Shown: piece after piece, positions 25,479 to 34,056 of the stretch
Layout: every line of letters starts with the position of its first letter
Position numbering within the stretch: the first letter of the stretch is position 1
From: Streptomyces mangrovisoli
GTDB taxonomy: Bacteria > Actinomycetota > Actinomycetes > Streptomycetales > Streptomycetaceae
Assembly: GCF_000974985.2 (NCBI RefSeq)
Contig: NZ_LAVA02000008.1
Span: forward strand, 1-39,345
DNA length: 39,345 nt
Reading direction: 5' to 3'
Notes under the pieces: generated by a model
What the model was told of the DNA's origin: nothing
Database searches by the model: none
Seen by the model: the letters and a program-made list of their open reading frames with translations, nothing else
Translations under genes and position numbers: made by a program

Positions 25479-26411
25479 ATGAGACTCGGTGTCCTCGACG
25501 TGGGTTCGAACACGGTGCATCTGCTGGTGGTGGATGCCCACCCGGGCGCACGCCCGCTGCCCGCGCATTCGCACAAGGCGGATCTGCGCCTTGCCCAGCT
25601 CCTCGACGAGGGCGGGGCCATCGGGCCCGAAGGGGTCGACAAACTGATCGGCGTCATCAAGGACGCGCTCCAGGCCGCGGAGGACAAGGGCGTCGAGGAC
25701 CTGCTGACGTTCGCGACCTCCGCCGTCCGCGAGGCCAGCAACGCCGACGACGTCCTGGCCCGGGTGAAGGCCGAGACCGGGGTCGAGCTCCAGGTCCTCA
25801 CCGGCGCCGAGGAGGCCCGGCTCACCTTCCTCGCGGTCCGCCGCTGGTTCGGCTGGTCGGCCGGCAAGCTCCTGGTCCTCGACATCGGCGGGGGCTCCCT
25901 GGAGATCGCGTACGGCATCGACGAGGAGCCCGACGCGGCGGTGTCGCTGCCGCTCGGCGCGGGCCGGCTCACCGCGGGCTGGCTGCCCGCCGATCCGCCC
26001 GCAGCGGACGACATCCGCGCGCTGCGCCGCCATGTCCGGGCGCAGATCGCCCGCACGGTCGGGGAGTTCGCGCGGTTCGGCGCCCCCGACCACGTGGTCG
26101 CCACCTCCAAGACGTTCAAGCAGCTGGCCCGGATCGCCGGGGCGGCCCGCTCGGCCGACGGCCTCTATGTGCAGCGCGAGCTGAAGCGGGAGTCCCTGGA
26201 GGCGTGGGTGCCGCGGCTGGCCTCCATGACGGCCGACCAGTGCGCCGAGCTCCCCGGGGTCTCCGAGGGCCGCTCCGGCCAGCTCCTCGCGGGCGCCCTG
26301 GTCGCCGAGGGCGCGATGGACCTGTTCGGCGTGGAGAACCTGGAGATCTGTCCCTGGGCACTGCGTGAGGGCGTGATCCTGCGCAGGCTGGACCACATGG
26401 GGTCGGCGTAG
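25479..26411 (+). CDS. ppx: Ppx/GppA-family exopolyphosphatase
   Basis: A 310-residue protein of the short Ppx/GppA type: [13 protein letters not shown] at 6-18 (phosphate-1 motif), [22 protein letters not shown], and [13 protein letters not shown] (phosphate-2 motif) of the ASKHA fold, then a helical end ([16 protein letters not shown]). Members hydrolyse polyphosphate or pppGpp; the short actinobacterial form corresponds to M. tuberculosis PPX1 (Rv0496), active on short-chain polyphosphate. ATG 25479 lies 7 bases after TAGCGT without a ribosome site, so it may be leaderless. Its neighbours, a Cys-rich protein and a sugar isomerase-like protein, match the mycobacterial order. The 3' end is the first unit of a 35-bp tandem array. 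Confidence 0.93.
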   Translation: MRLGVLDVGSNTVHLLVVDAHPGARPLPAHSHKADLRLAQLLDEGGAIGPEGVDKLIGVIKDALQAAEDKGVEDLLTFATSAVREASNADDVLARVKAETGVELQVLTGAEEARLTFLAVRRWFGWSAGKLLVLDIGGGSLEIAYGIDEEPDAAVSLPLGAGRLTAGWLPADPPAADDIRALRRHVRAQIARTVGEFARFGAPDHVVATSKTFKQLARIAGAARSADGLYVQRELKRESLEAWVPRLASMTADQCAELPGVSEGRSGQLLAGALVAEGAMDLFGVENLEICPWALREGVILRRLDHMGSA

Positions 26412-26523
26412 CGGACGTAAGGCCGGACCGCAGGGGGTCGGCGTGGCGGACGTAGGACCGGACCGCACGGGACCGGCGTGGCGGACGTAGGACCGGACCG
26501 CACGGGACCGGCGTGGCGGACGT
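26399..26523. repeat. 35-bp tandem array, about 3.6 copies, starting inside the ppx 3' end
   Basis: Units begin at 26399, 26434, 26469 and 26504 (the last about 20 bp). The first includes the final codons and TAG stop of the exopolyphosphatase gene; later units carry TGG in place of TAG. Identity rises along the array, units 2 and 3 being nearly identical. Confidence 0.92.
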
Positions 26524-26664
26524 GCCCAAGGCGGGGCGCGGGGGCAGAGGGCGTGGACGCGGGGGTGGCCGTGACACGGGGACCCGGTCCCCGCCCATGG
26601 GGAAACTCACAACGGCGAAGAGCGACCCCGCATCAAGGTGTTCGCACCCCGTAACCTGTCCTGC

Positions 26665-27495
26665 GTGGCAGAACCAAGGGACGTCGTCCGCATCCCGGAT
26701 GCGAAGGTCGCCTTGTCGACGGCCTCCGTGTACCCGGAGTCCACGGCGACGGCCTTCGAGATCGCCGCGCGCCTCGGGTACGACGGCGTCGAGGTCATGG
26801 TGTGGACCGACCCCGTCAGCCAGGACATCGAGGCCCTGCGCCGCCTCTCCGACTACCACCGCGTCCCGATCCTGGCCGTGCACGCGCCCTGCCTGCTGAT
26901 CACGCAGCGGGTGTGGTCGACCGACCCGTGGGTCAAGCTCCAGCGCGCCCGCGCGGCCGCGGAGAAGCTCGGCGCGAGCACCGTCGTCGTCCACCCGCCG
27001 TTCCGCTGGCAGCGCCAGTACGCGCGCGACTTCGTTGGCGGGATCTGGCGGATGGCGAACGAGACGGACGTGCGGTTCGCCGTGGAGAACATGTACCCCT
27101 GGCGCTACCGCGACCGCGAGATGCTCGCCTACGCCCCCGACTGGGACGTCACCAAGGACGACTACCGGCACTTCACGATCGACCTCAGCCACACGGCGAC
27201 CGCCCGCACCGACGCCACCGAGATGATCGACCGCATGGGCGACCGCCTCGGACACGTACACCTGGCCGACGGCAACGGCTCCAACAAGGACGAGCACCTC
27301 GTGCCCGGCCGCGGCACCCAGCCCTGCGCGGAGCTGCTGGAGCGGCTCGCGCTCACCGGCTTCGACGGCCATGTCGTCATCGAGGTCAACACCCGCCGCG
27401 CCATGTCCAGCGCCGAGCGGGAGGCCGACCTCGCCGAGGCCCTGGCCTTCACCCGGCTGCACCTGGCCTCCGCGGCGAAGGTGCCCCGGCCGTGA
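26665..27495 (+). CDS. Sugar-phosphate isomerase/epimerase-like TIM barrel protein
   Basis: A 276-residue xylose-isomerase-like/AP-endonuclease-2-type TIM barrel. Candidate metal or substrate residues sit in [27 protein letters not shown] (Glu), [10 protein letters not shown] (Asp, His), [10 protein letters not shown] (His, Asp) and HVVIEVNTR (Glu). The substrate is unknown. In M. tuberculosis the related gene (Rv0498) lies in the same ppx1-proC neighbourhood. GTG 26665 is used because TAACCT lies 7 bases before it and the frame upstream looks non-coding; a GTG at 26638 is possible. Its stop overlaps the TetR start as GTGA, so the two form an operon. Confidence 0.9.
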   Translation: MAEPRDVVRIPDAKVALSTASVYPESTATAFEIAARLGYDGVEVMVWTDPVSQDIEALRRLSDYHRVPILAVHAPCLLITQRVWSTDPWVKLQRARAAAEKLGASTVVVHPPFRWQRQYARDFVGGIWRMANETDVRFAVENMYPWRYRDREMLAYAPDWDVTKDDYRHFTIDLSHTATARTDATEMIDRMGDRLGHVHLADGNGSNKDEHLVPGRGTQPCAELLERLALTGFDGHVVIEVNTRRAMSSAEREADLAEALAFTRLHLASAAKVPRP

Positions 27496-28094
27496 CCGGG
27501 GCCCCGGCCCGGCGGCGGGGACGCCCGCCGGGCGCGGAGTCCGCCGACACCCGCGACCGCATCCTGGCCGCGGCCCGCGAGGAATTCTCCGAACGCGGCT
27601 ACGAGAAGACGTCCGTGCGGGGCATCGCCAAGGCGGCCGGGGTGGACTCGGCGCTCGTGCACCACTACTTCGGCACCAAGGACCAGGTCTTCGAGGCGGC
27701 CGTCGAGCTGGCCTTCGCGCCCGCGCTGAACGCCGAGGCGCTCGCCGAGGTCCCCTTCGCCGAGGTCGGCGAGCGGCTCACCCGCTTCATCTTCGGCATC
27801 TGGGAGAACCCGGTGACCCGGGCCCCGCTCCTCGCGATCGTGCGCTCGGCGGTCAACAACGAGGCCGCCGCGGCCGTCTTCCGCCGGCTCGTCGTCAGCC
27901 AGGTCATGCGCCGCGTGGCCGGCCGGCTCGACCTGCCGGACGCGGAACTGCGCGCCGAGCTCGCGGCCGCCCAGCTGGTGGGGTGCGCGATGCTCCGCTA
28001 CGTGATCAAGGTGGAGCCGCTCGCCTCGGCCGACGTGGAGCAGATCGTGCGCCGGGTGGCGCCGGTGGTGCAGGGGCATCTGACGGGGCCGTAG
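27492..28094 (+). CDS. TetR-family transcriptional regulator
   Basis: A 200-residue TetR protein. The DNA-binding domain spans about 15-65: [48 protein letters not shown], given here as adjacent motifs (helix-turn-helix around [18 protein letters not shown]). The rest is a helical ligand and dimer domain ([36 protein letters not shown]). The type is that of the AcrR/TetR C-terminal-31-like group. It overlaps the isomerase stop by four bases. It may regulate its own operon or the adjacent ilvD gene, but no operator was assigned with certainty. Confidence 0.93.
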   Translation: MTGAPARRRGRPPGAESADTRDRILAAAREEFSERGYEKTSVRGIAKAAGVDSALVHHYFGTKDQVFEAAVELAFAPALNAEALAEVPFAEVGERLTRFIFGIWENPVTRAPLLAIVRSAVNNEAAAAVFRRLVVSQVMRRVAGRLDLPDAELRAELAAAQLVGCAMLRYVIKVEPLASADVEQIVRRVAPVVQGHLTGP

Positions 28095-28110
28095 CGCGGG
28101 CCGCCGCAGG

Positions 28111-28233
28111 TGCCTGCGAGGACCCGCGGTGTGCCGGCGAGGTCCCGCGGTCGCCCCTCCACAGGTGCCGGCGAGGTCCCGCGGACGCCCCTCTGCAGCT
28201 GCCGGCGAGGCCTCGCGGGCCCCCCTCCTCCGA
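28111..28233. repeat. 34-bp tandem array between tetR and ilvD
   Basis: A first shortened unit (28111-28131, 21 bp) is followed by units at 28132, 28166 and 28200, each 34 bp and beginning TGCCGGCGAG, with the following CCCGCGG conserved in the first two. The array fills most of the gap between the tetR stop and the ilvD promoter. Confidence 0.88.
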
Positions 28234-28298
28234 GACACGCATCCCGCATTCCGGACACTCCGTCCCGCCCCCTGGATGACCGGCGTACGCTCGGTGCC

Positions 28299-28314
28299 AT
28301 CAGAAATCTCTGAT
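28299..28314 (+). promoter_or_regulatory. Perfect inverted repeat just upstream of ilvD
   Basis: ATCAGA and TCTGAT flank AATC. A -10-like TACGCT lies at 28286-28291, so the repeat would cover the predicted transcription start and could be an operator. No TTGACA-like -35 was found. Confidence 0.45.
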
Positions 28315-28342
28315 CGCAGTGTCTCTGAAGGAGCGAGCGACG

Positions 28343-30196
28343 ATGCCCGAGCTGAGGTCCCGCACAGTCACCCACGGCCGCAACATGGCGGGCGCCCGCG
28401 CCCTTATGCGCGCCTCCGGTGTACCGGGTGCGGACATCGGCCGTAAGCCCATCATCGCGGTGGCCAACAGCTTCACCGAGTTCGTGCCGGGCCACACGCA
28501 CCTCCAGCCGGTCGGCCGGATCGTCAGCGAGGCGATCACCGAGGCGGGCGGCATCCCGCGCGAGTTCAACACGATCGCCGTCGACGACGGCATCGCGATG
28601 GGCCACGGCGGGATGCTCTACAGCCTGCCCTCCCGCGACCTGATCGCCGACTCGGTGGAGTACATGGTGGAGGCGCACTGCGCCGACGCCCTGGTCTGCA
28701 TCTCCAACTGCGACAAGATCACGCCCGGGATGCTGATGGCGGCGCTGCGCCTCAACATCCCGACGGTCTTCGTCTCCGGCGGCCCGATGGAGTCCGGCCG
28801 GGCGACCCTCGTCGACGGCACGGTCCGCACCCTCGACCTGGTCGACGCGATCTCCGACGCCGTGAACGACAAGATCTCGGACGAGGACATCCAGCGGATC
28901 GAGGAGAACGCCTGCCCGACCTGCGGCAGCTGTTCCGGCATGTTCACCGCGAACTCGATGAACTGCCTGACCGAGGCGATCGGCCTGTCCCTGCCCGGCA
29001 ACGGCTCGGTTCTCGCCACCCACACGGCCCGCAAGCGGCTCTACGTCGACGCGGCCCGCACGGTCATGGACATCACCCGCCGCTACTACGAGCAGGACGA
29101 CGAGACGGTCCTGCCGCGCAACGTCGCCACCTTCGCGGCCTTCGAGAACGCCATGGCGCTCGACATCGCCATGGGCGGCTCCACCAACACGATCCTGCAC
29201 CTGCTGGCGGCGGCCCAGGAGGCGGGCGTCACCTTCGGCCTGGAGGAGATCGACGCGGTCTCGCGCCGGGTCCCCTGCCTCGCGAAGGTCGCCCCGAACG
29301 TCGCCAAGACCCGCACGTACTACATGGAGGACGTGCACCGGGCCGGCGGCATCCCCGCCCTGCTCGGTGAGCTGCACCGCGCGGGCCTGCTCAACGAGGA
29401 CGTGCACGCGGTCCACAGCCCGTCCCTGTCGGACTGGCTGAAGACCTGGGACGTGCGTGGCGGCTCCCCGTCCCCCGAGGCCGTCGAGCTGTGGCACGCG
29501 GCCCCCGGCTGCGTCCGCTCCGCCGAGGCGTTCTCCCAGTCCGAGCGCTGGGAGGCGCTGGACGAGGACGCCGAGGAAGGCTGCATCCGCAGCGCCGAGC
29601 ACGCCTACTCCAAGGACGGCGGCCTCGCGGTCCTGCGGGGCAACCTCGCGGTCGACGGCTGTGTCGTGAAGACGGCCGGCGTCGACGAGTCGATCTGGAC
29701 CTTCGAGGGTCCCGCGGTCGTCTGCGAGTCGCAGGAGGAGGCCGTCGAGAAGATCCTCAACAAGCAGATCACGCACGGCGACGTCGTCGTCATCCGCTAC
29801 GAGGGCCCCAAGGGCGGCCCCGGTATGCAGGAGATGCTCTACCCGACGTCCTTCCTCAAGGGCCGGGGCCTCGGCAAGACCTGCGCGCTGATCACCGACG
29901 GCCGCTTCTCCGGCGGCACCTCGGGCCTGTCCATCGGCCACGCCTCGCCCGAGGCGGCGTCCGGCGGCACGATCGCCCTCGTCGAGGACGGCGACCGCAT
30001 CCGCATCGACATCCCCGGCCGCACCATCGAGCTGCTGGTCGACGAGGCCGAGCTGGCCCGCCGCGAGCAGGCGCTCGGCGGGGTGTACGCGCCGAAGAAG
30101 CGCGAGCGCAAGGTCTCGGCGGCGCTCAGGGCCTACGCGGCGATGGCGACCAGCGCGGACAAGGGCGCGGTGCGCGACGTGAGCAAGCTGGGCTGA
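28343..30196 (+). CDS. ilvD: Dihydroxy-acid dehydratase
   Basis: A 617-residue IlvD, full length. It dehydrates 2,3-dihydroxy-isovalerate and -methylvalerate in valine, isoleucine and leucine synthesis, using an Fe-S cluster and Mg2+. Visible motifs are [13 protein letters not shown] (Asp81), [12 protein letters not shown] (Cys123, Lys125), [11 protein letters not shown] (Cys197) and [24 protein letters not shown] C-terminal block ([10 protein letters not shown]). Length and motifs fit the E. coli-type enzyme. ATG 28343 follows GAAGGAG with nine bases; a GTG 24 bases upstream is less likely. It is a single-gene unit and faces the kinase gene across the nested palindrome. Confidence 0.97.
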   Translation: MPELRSRTVTHGRNMAGARALMRASGVPGADIGRKPIIAVANSFTEFVPGHTHLQPVGRIVSEAITEAGGIPREFNTIAVDDGIAMGHGGMLYSLPSRDLIADSVEYMVEAHCADALVCISNCDKITPGMLMAALRLNIPTVFVSGGPMESGRATLVDGTVRTLDLVDAISDAVNDKISDEDIQRIEENACPTCGSCSGMFTANSMNCLTEAIGLSLPGNGSVLATHTARKRLYVDAARTVMDITRRYYEQDDETVLPRNVATFAAFENAMALDIAMGGSTNTILHLLAAAQEAGVTFGLEEIDAVSRRVPCLAKVAPNVAKTRTYYMEDVHRAGGIPALLGELHRAGLLNEDVHAVHSPSLSDWLKTWDVRGGSPSPEAVELWHAAPGCVRSAEAFSQSERWEALDEDAEEGCIRSAEHAYSKDGGLAVLRGNLAVDGCVVKTAGVDESIWTFEGPAVVCESQEEAVEKILNKQITHGDVVVIRYEGPKGGPGMQEMLYPTSFLKGRGLGKTCALITDGRFSGGTSGLSIGHASPEAASGGTIALVEDGDRIRIDIPGRTIELLVDEAELARREQALGGVYAPKKRERKVSAALRAYAAMATSADKGAVRDVSKLG

Positions 30197-30281
30197 TACG
30201 CCCGGAAAGGGGCCGTCTCCCGAGTGGGGGCGGCCCCTTCGCCGTATCCGGCCGCGAGCGAAGGGGAATTGGGAGGTGCCG

Positions 30282-30463
30282 TTCGCACAGTTCCCCGCGC
30301 CCCTGAGAGTGTGCCCGCGGTCCGGTGGGGGTTGCTCGCGCAGTTCCCCGCGCCCTTGTGGGGCGCGGCTGCCGAGGCGCCCCTGGAAGGGGCGCGGGGA
30401 ACTGCGCGACCAGCCACGACGGAGCCGCAGGCAGACTCTCAGGGGCGCGGGGAACTGCGCGAA
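30282..30463. repeat. Nested double palindrome of the Streptomyces GTTCCCCGCGCCCC family; likely terminator
   Basis: The outer arms 30282-30320 and 30425-30463 match at 36 of 39 bases. Between them the inner arms 30336-30355 and 30390-30409 pair perfectly over 20 bases. All four arms share the core CAGTTCCCCGCGCCC. The structure occupies the gap between the convergent ilvD and kinase genes (30197-30517), which holds nothing else recognisable apart from a short GGGGCCG hairpin just after ilvD (30207-30240). Confidence 0.9.
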
Positions 30464-30517
30464 CACCCTTGGCCGTCGGCGACCGGGAGGCCCGGGAGGC
30501 CCGGGAGGCTCGGCGGC

Positions 30518-32662
30518 TCACCAGCCCGCCGGGTCCCGCCCGTCCACCGTGAACACCGTGCCGTCCGGCGCCGTCGCGCAGACCCGGCGGCCGAGGACGA
30601 CCGGCTCGGGCAGCACCGCGGGCACCCGGTCGGCGGCCCCGCCGATACGGGCGGGGGTCTGCCCGACCAGCCGGCCCGAGCGCGCGTCGACCGCGAGCAG
30701 CCGGCCGTCCGCGGCGCTGACGTACACGTGCTCGGCGTCGGCCACCGGCAGCGAACCGCGGCTGACGGACGTCTCCAGGTGCCACATCCGCTTGCCGCTG
30801 TCCATGTCGATCGCGTCCAGCGAGCCCGCGGCGCCCAGCACATGGACGACATGCCCGGCCACGGTGGCCTGCGGATCCTCGCGCGGCACCGGCAGCGCGA
30901 CCCGGCGGGTGGCGGCGGAGCCGGGCCGGTAGCGGACGACGGCGTCCGCGTAGCCGTAGGTCGAGCTCAGGGACAGGAAGAACACCGATCCGTCCTGGGC
31001 GGCGACCGGCCGCAGCGTGCCCTTCAGCCGCGCGTCCCAGGCGACCGCGCCGGTGTCCGCGTCCACCGCGACGACCCGCGTGGTCGAGCCGTCGGCGGAC
31101 ACGGTCGTCGTATAGGCGTGGTCGTCGTCCCCGGCGAAGGCGGTGAAGCCGGCCGTGCCCTGGCCGGGGACGCGCCGGTGCCACTTGGTGCGTCCGGTGG
31201 CGGCGTCCACCCCGGTCGCCGTCCCGTCGGTGCCGGTGAGCACCAGGGTGTCCCCGGCCCGCAGCACCCCGCTGTAGGCGGAGAACGTCCGCTGCCAGGC
31301 GGGCTTGCCGGTGGCCGGGTCGAGGGCCTGGAGGCTGCGGCCGTGGTCCGACGGCGGCTGGACGAGGCCACCGGCCAGGACGGGCGGTCCGCTCCAGCGG
31401 GTCGTGGCGACGGCGCGGCGCCACAGCAGGGAGCCGTCCGAGGGGTCGACGGCGAAGACCACGCCGGGGCGCGCGCACAGCAACCTGCCTGCCCCGGCGG
31501 AGCATTCGGGCGCGCCGCCCGAGCCGGTGACGGGCTTGACCGCCCAGGCGCGGAACGCGGCGGCCGTGGCGGGGGAGCCGGTGGTTCTGGCCGTGCCGTT
31601 GCCGCCGCCGGCCTGGTCGGACCAGGCCATCGAGGCCAGTCCGCCGCCCGCCAGCAGCCCGAACACCCCGGCGGCGACGCCCAGTCGGCGCCGCAGCCGC
31701 CGGCCCGCGGGCCGCGCTCCGGGTGCGTCGGCGGCCGGTTCCACGCCCTCCGCCTCGTCCGTCCGCGCCGCGGCGGCACCGGCCCCCGGCTCGTCCGTGC
31801 GCTGGGCGGGGATGAAGGCCTGGGTGTCGTACGACGCCGACACGGAGCGCAGTTCACGCATCAGCTCGTCCGGAGTGGGCCGGTCCTCCGGCTCCTTGGC
31901 GAGGCAGCGCTCCACCAGCGACGCGAGATCGTCCGGTACGCCCGTCAGGTCCGGGTCGTCGTGCACGACCTGGTAGGCGACGACATAGGGGCTGTCGGAG
32001 TCGAACGGGCCGCGTCCGGTGGCCGCGTGGACCAGGACGGAGCCGAGCGCGAAGATGTCCGCGGCGGGCCCCACCTCCCGCGGCCGCCGGAACTGCTCGG
32101 GCGCCATGAAGGGCGGAGTGCCGATCAACTTGCCGGTCTCCGTGCGCAGTTCGCTGTCCGCGGGCCGGGAGATGCCGAAGTCGATGACCTTCGGACCGTC
32201 CTCGGCGAGCAGCACGTTGCTGGGCTTGAGATCGCGGTGCACCACGCCCACGCGGTGGATGTCGCGCAGCGCCTCGGCCAGCCCGGCCATCAGCCGGCGC
32301 ACCTGCGCGGGCGCCATCGGACCGTTCCGCTTCACATGGTCGGAGAGGGTCGGGCCGGGAATGAACAGCGTTGCCATCCACGGCCGTTCGGCCTCCGGGT
32401 CGGCGTCCACGACGGACGCGGTGAACGCCCCGCTGACCCGCCGCGCGGCCGCCACCTCCTGCCGGAAACGGCCCCTGAACTCGGGATCGCGGGCGAACTC
32501 GGCGTGCACGACCTTCACCGCGAGCTGCCGGCCCGACGTGCTCCGCGCCAGATGGACGACGCCCATCCCGCCCGCGCCGAGGCAGGACTCGAGACGGTAG
32601 TGACCGGCGTACTCGGGAAGGTCCGCTTCCGCGCCCGCTCCGGTGTTCCTGCGTGGCGCCAT
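30518..32662 (-). CDS. Membrane Ser/Thr protein kinase with PQQ-type beta-propeller sensor
   Basis: A 714-residue Hanks-type kinase. Residues 22-275 hold LGAGGMGVV (glycine loop, 28-36), Lys50, HRDLKPSN (142-149), DFG (161-163) and GTPPFMAPEQ. A juxtamembrane linker (280-325) is Ala/Asp/Glu-rich; a membrane helix lies at about 327-347; 385-714 is an extracellular propeller with repeated blades such as ALDPATGKPAWQR, GVDAATGRTKWHR, AVDADTGAVAWD and AIDMDSGKRMWHL (PQQ/pyrrolo-quinoline-like). It probably senses an outside signal and phosphorylates cytoplasmic targets. ATG 32662 follows GGGGGTGG. A -10-like TAGGCT lies at 32710-32705. It is divergent from the SH3 protein gene and convergent with ilvD. 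Confidence 0.95.
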   Translation of the reverse strand: MAPRRNTGAGAEADLPEYAGHYRLESCLGAGGMGVVHLARSTSGRQLAVKVVHAEFARDPEFRGRFRQEVAAARRVSGAFTASVVDADPEAERPWMATLFIPGPTLSDHVKRNGPMAPAQVRRLMAGLAEALRDIHRVGVVHRDLKPSNVLLAEDGPKVIDFGISRPADSELRTETGKLIGTPPFMAPEQFRRPREVGPAADIFALGSVLVHAATGRGPFDSDSPYVVAYQVVHDDPDLTGVPDDLASLVERCLAKEPEDRPTPDELMRELRSVSASYDTQAFIPAQRTDEPGAGAAAARTDEAEGVEPAADAPGARPAGRRLRRRLGVAAGVFGLLAGGGLASMAWSDQAGGGNGTARTTGSPATAAAFRAWAVKPVTGSGGAPECSAGAGRLLCARPGVVFAVDPSDGSLLWRRAVATTRWSGPPVLAGGLVQPPSDHGRSLQALDPATGKPAWQRTFSAYSGVLRAGDTLVLTGTDGTATGVDAATGRTKWHRRVPGQGTAGFTAFAGDDDHAYTTTVSADGSTTRVVAVDADTGAVAWDARLKGTLRPVAAQDGSVFFLSLSSTYGYADAVVRYRPGSAATRRVALPVPREDPQATVAGHVVHVLGAAGSLDAIDMDSGKRMWHLETSVSRGSLPVADAEHVYVSAADGRLLAVDARSGRLVGQTPARIGGAADRVPAVLPEPVVLGRRVCATAPDGTVFTVDGRDPAGW

Positions 32663-32802
32663 GGGACCACCCCCGTGCTGTTCGTCCGCGCGCGCGACGC
32701 TCGGAGCCTAGTCGATGGTGCGTACGAGACAGAGGCGACTTGCTGGCACTCACGTGCGAATCGTGGAGGGGTGTTTCGTGGCATCTTTTATGGGAATCAA
32801 CG

Positions 32803-32827
32803 GAACCCCATGAACGTCATGGGGTTC
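32803..32827 (+). promoter_or_regulatory. Perfect 11-bp inverted repeat before the SH3 gene
   Basis: GAACCCCATGA and TCATGGGGTTC flank ACG, just upstream of the ribosome site (32829-32838) of the SH3 gene. It could be an operator or an RNA hairpin controlling translation. Confidence 0.7.
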
Positions 32828-32844
32828 GACGGGGGAGGGTCATC

Positions 32845-33171
32845 ATGTCTGTCGACCGTGCGGAAGCGGTGGAGGAAGCCGGGGAAGGCGCCGAGCCGGA
32901 GGCGCTCGTCGCGGCCACCACGCTGCACTACTACGCGGTGGCGCCGGGCGTCCGCCTGAACGTGCGCAGCGGCCCCGGCACCAGCTACAGCCTGGTGCGC
33001 ACGCTGGCCGAGGGCGCCTCGGTGCCGATCTACTGCCAGACGCCGGGCACGAGCGTCGCCGGCTACTACGGCACCTCGAACATCTGGGACAACATCGGCA
33101 ACGGCGAGTTCGTCTCCGACGCGTATGTGCACACGGGGAGCGACGGCTACGTGGCGAGCCGCTGCGGTTAG
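32845..33171 (+). CDS. Small bacterial SH3-domain protein
   Basis: A 108-residue protein. Residues 1-32 are acidic (RAEAVEEAGEGAEPEALVAA); 33-108 form a bacterial SH3 domain: GVRLNVRSGPGTSYSLVRTL, IYCQTPG, YYGTSNIWDNIGNGEFVSDAYV, SRCG. Such domains bind cell-wall peptides and are normally exported, but no signal peptide or lipobox is present, so export by another route or an intracellular role must be considered. Two Cys (YCQ and SRCG) could pair. ATG 32845 follows GGGGGAGGG by about 6 bases. It is divergent from the propeller kinase gene. Confidence 0.88.
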   Translation: MSVDRAEAVEEAGEGAEPEALVAATTLHYYAVAPGVRLNVRSGPGTSYSLVRTLAEGASVPIYCQTPGTSVAGYYGTSNIWDNIGNGEFVSDAYVHTGSDGYVASRCG

Positions 33172-33217
33172 CCGTCCGGCGGTTCGCCGTCCCGTCCGGG
33201 ACCGGGACCACGGGGCC

Positions 33218-33256
33218 CGGTCCCGGCCCCGGTCCCGGTCCCGGTCCCGGCCCGGC
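33218..33256. repeat. GGTCCC hexamer repeat tract
   Basis: A run of degenerate GGTCCC/GGCCCC units of six bases, with other C/G runs nearby. It lies in the 33172-33476 gap, which otherwise contains the inverted repeat at 33308-33380 and no gene. Confidence 0.75.
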
Positions 33257-33307
33257 CGGGGGTGGTGGGTGTCGGTGGTTCGGGGGCCGCGGCTCCGTCG
33301 TGGTTGT

Positions 33308-33380
33308 TCGCGCAGTTCCCCGCGCCCCTTCCAGGGGCTTCGGGCTGTGCGCCCCGGAAGGAGCGCGGGGAACTGCGCGA
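33308..33380. repeat. Streptomyces palindromic element (GTTCCCCGCGCCCC family)
   Basis: Arms 33308-33332 and 33356-33380 match at 24 of 25 bases around a 23-base loop. The flank GCGGCTCCGTCGTGG (33289-33303) is also found beside the copy at 30390, so the family has a longer consensus than the stem. It probably terminates the SH3 gene transcript. Confidence 0.88.
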
Positions 33381-33476
33381 CCAGCTGAGACGGGCCCGCA
33401 CTCGGACCTGGGCCGGGAGCCCCGTTCCTTCTGGCCGGGGACCGGGCCCGCGGACCCGGCCAGCCATAATCGACGG

Positions 33477-33980
33477 GTGAGCGACGAACACGGCACCCCG
33501 GACGACCCCCCGGGCACGCGCGGCCCCCGCCCCGAGCCCCTCCGCTTCTTCGGCACCACCTGGGTCGAGCGCGACAACGGCTACGCCCTCCGCCGGGCCG
33601 GCGTGGCCGCGGGCGCGCTGGTCGCCGTCGTCGTGTCCTGCCTGGTGCTGCGCTTCGCGTACCAGGGCCTGGAGATCGCCGACATCGGCACCTTCGTCTC
33701 CGTACTGGTCGTCGGCATGTTCGCGATCTGCAGCGCGCTCGCGTTCGGCCACACCTGGGAGAGCTTCCGCAAGCACCCGGACCCCGAGCGCCAGTCGTCC
33801 CTGCGCGGCCTGCTGGCCATCGGATTCGTCGGCTCGCTTGCCGCGTACTTCGTCCGCTCCCTGACCGAGGCCCCTGGCGAGGGGCTGTACCGCAGCGAGT
33901 ACGAGACCGCCCGCGCCGAGCACGCCCGCCGCGCCTCCCGCCGCACCGGCAACCCCTCGAAGAAGCGCCGCCGCGCCTGA
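33477..33980 (+). CDS. Three-helix membrane protein of unknown function
   Basis: A 167-residue protein with a Pro/Asp/Glu-rich N-terminus (VSDEHGTPDDPPGTRG), three hydrophobic helices (about 39-60, 68-93, 110-128) and a strongly basic end (ARRASRRTGNPSKKRRRA). In other Streptomyces such proteins are annotated as EamA/RhaT or hypothetical; the length is too short for a transporter. GTG 33477 is six bases after CATAAT, close to the ideal -10 hexamer, and has no ribosome site, so a leaderless start is likely. It stands alone between repeat elements. Confidence 0.85.
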   Translation: MSDEHGTPDDPPGTRGPRPEPLRFFGTTWVERDNGYALRRAGVAAGALVAVVVSCLVLRFAYQGLEIADIGTFVSVLVVGMFAICSALAFGHTWESFRKHPDPERQSSLRGLLAIGFVGSLAAYFVRSLTEAPGEGLYRSEYETARAEHARRASRRTGNPSKKRRRA

Positions 33981-34056
33981 CCGCCAAAGGCTCCGCCGGG
34001 CCGAAGCCCCGGCAAAATCCCCCGCCGTGCACAGCCCCCGGGGCCACCATGGCCTC

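Noticed and set aside
26399..26523. Regular repeats that might be a CRISPR array
   Set aside because: The units are adjacent with no unique spacers, and no cas gene is present. They are ordinary tandem repeats.
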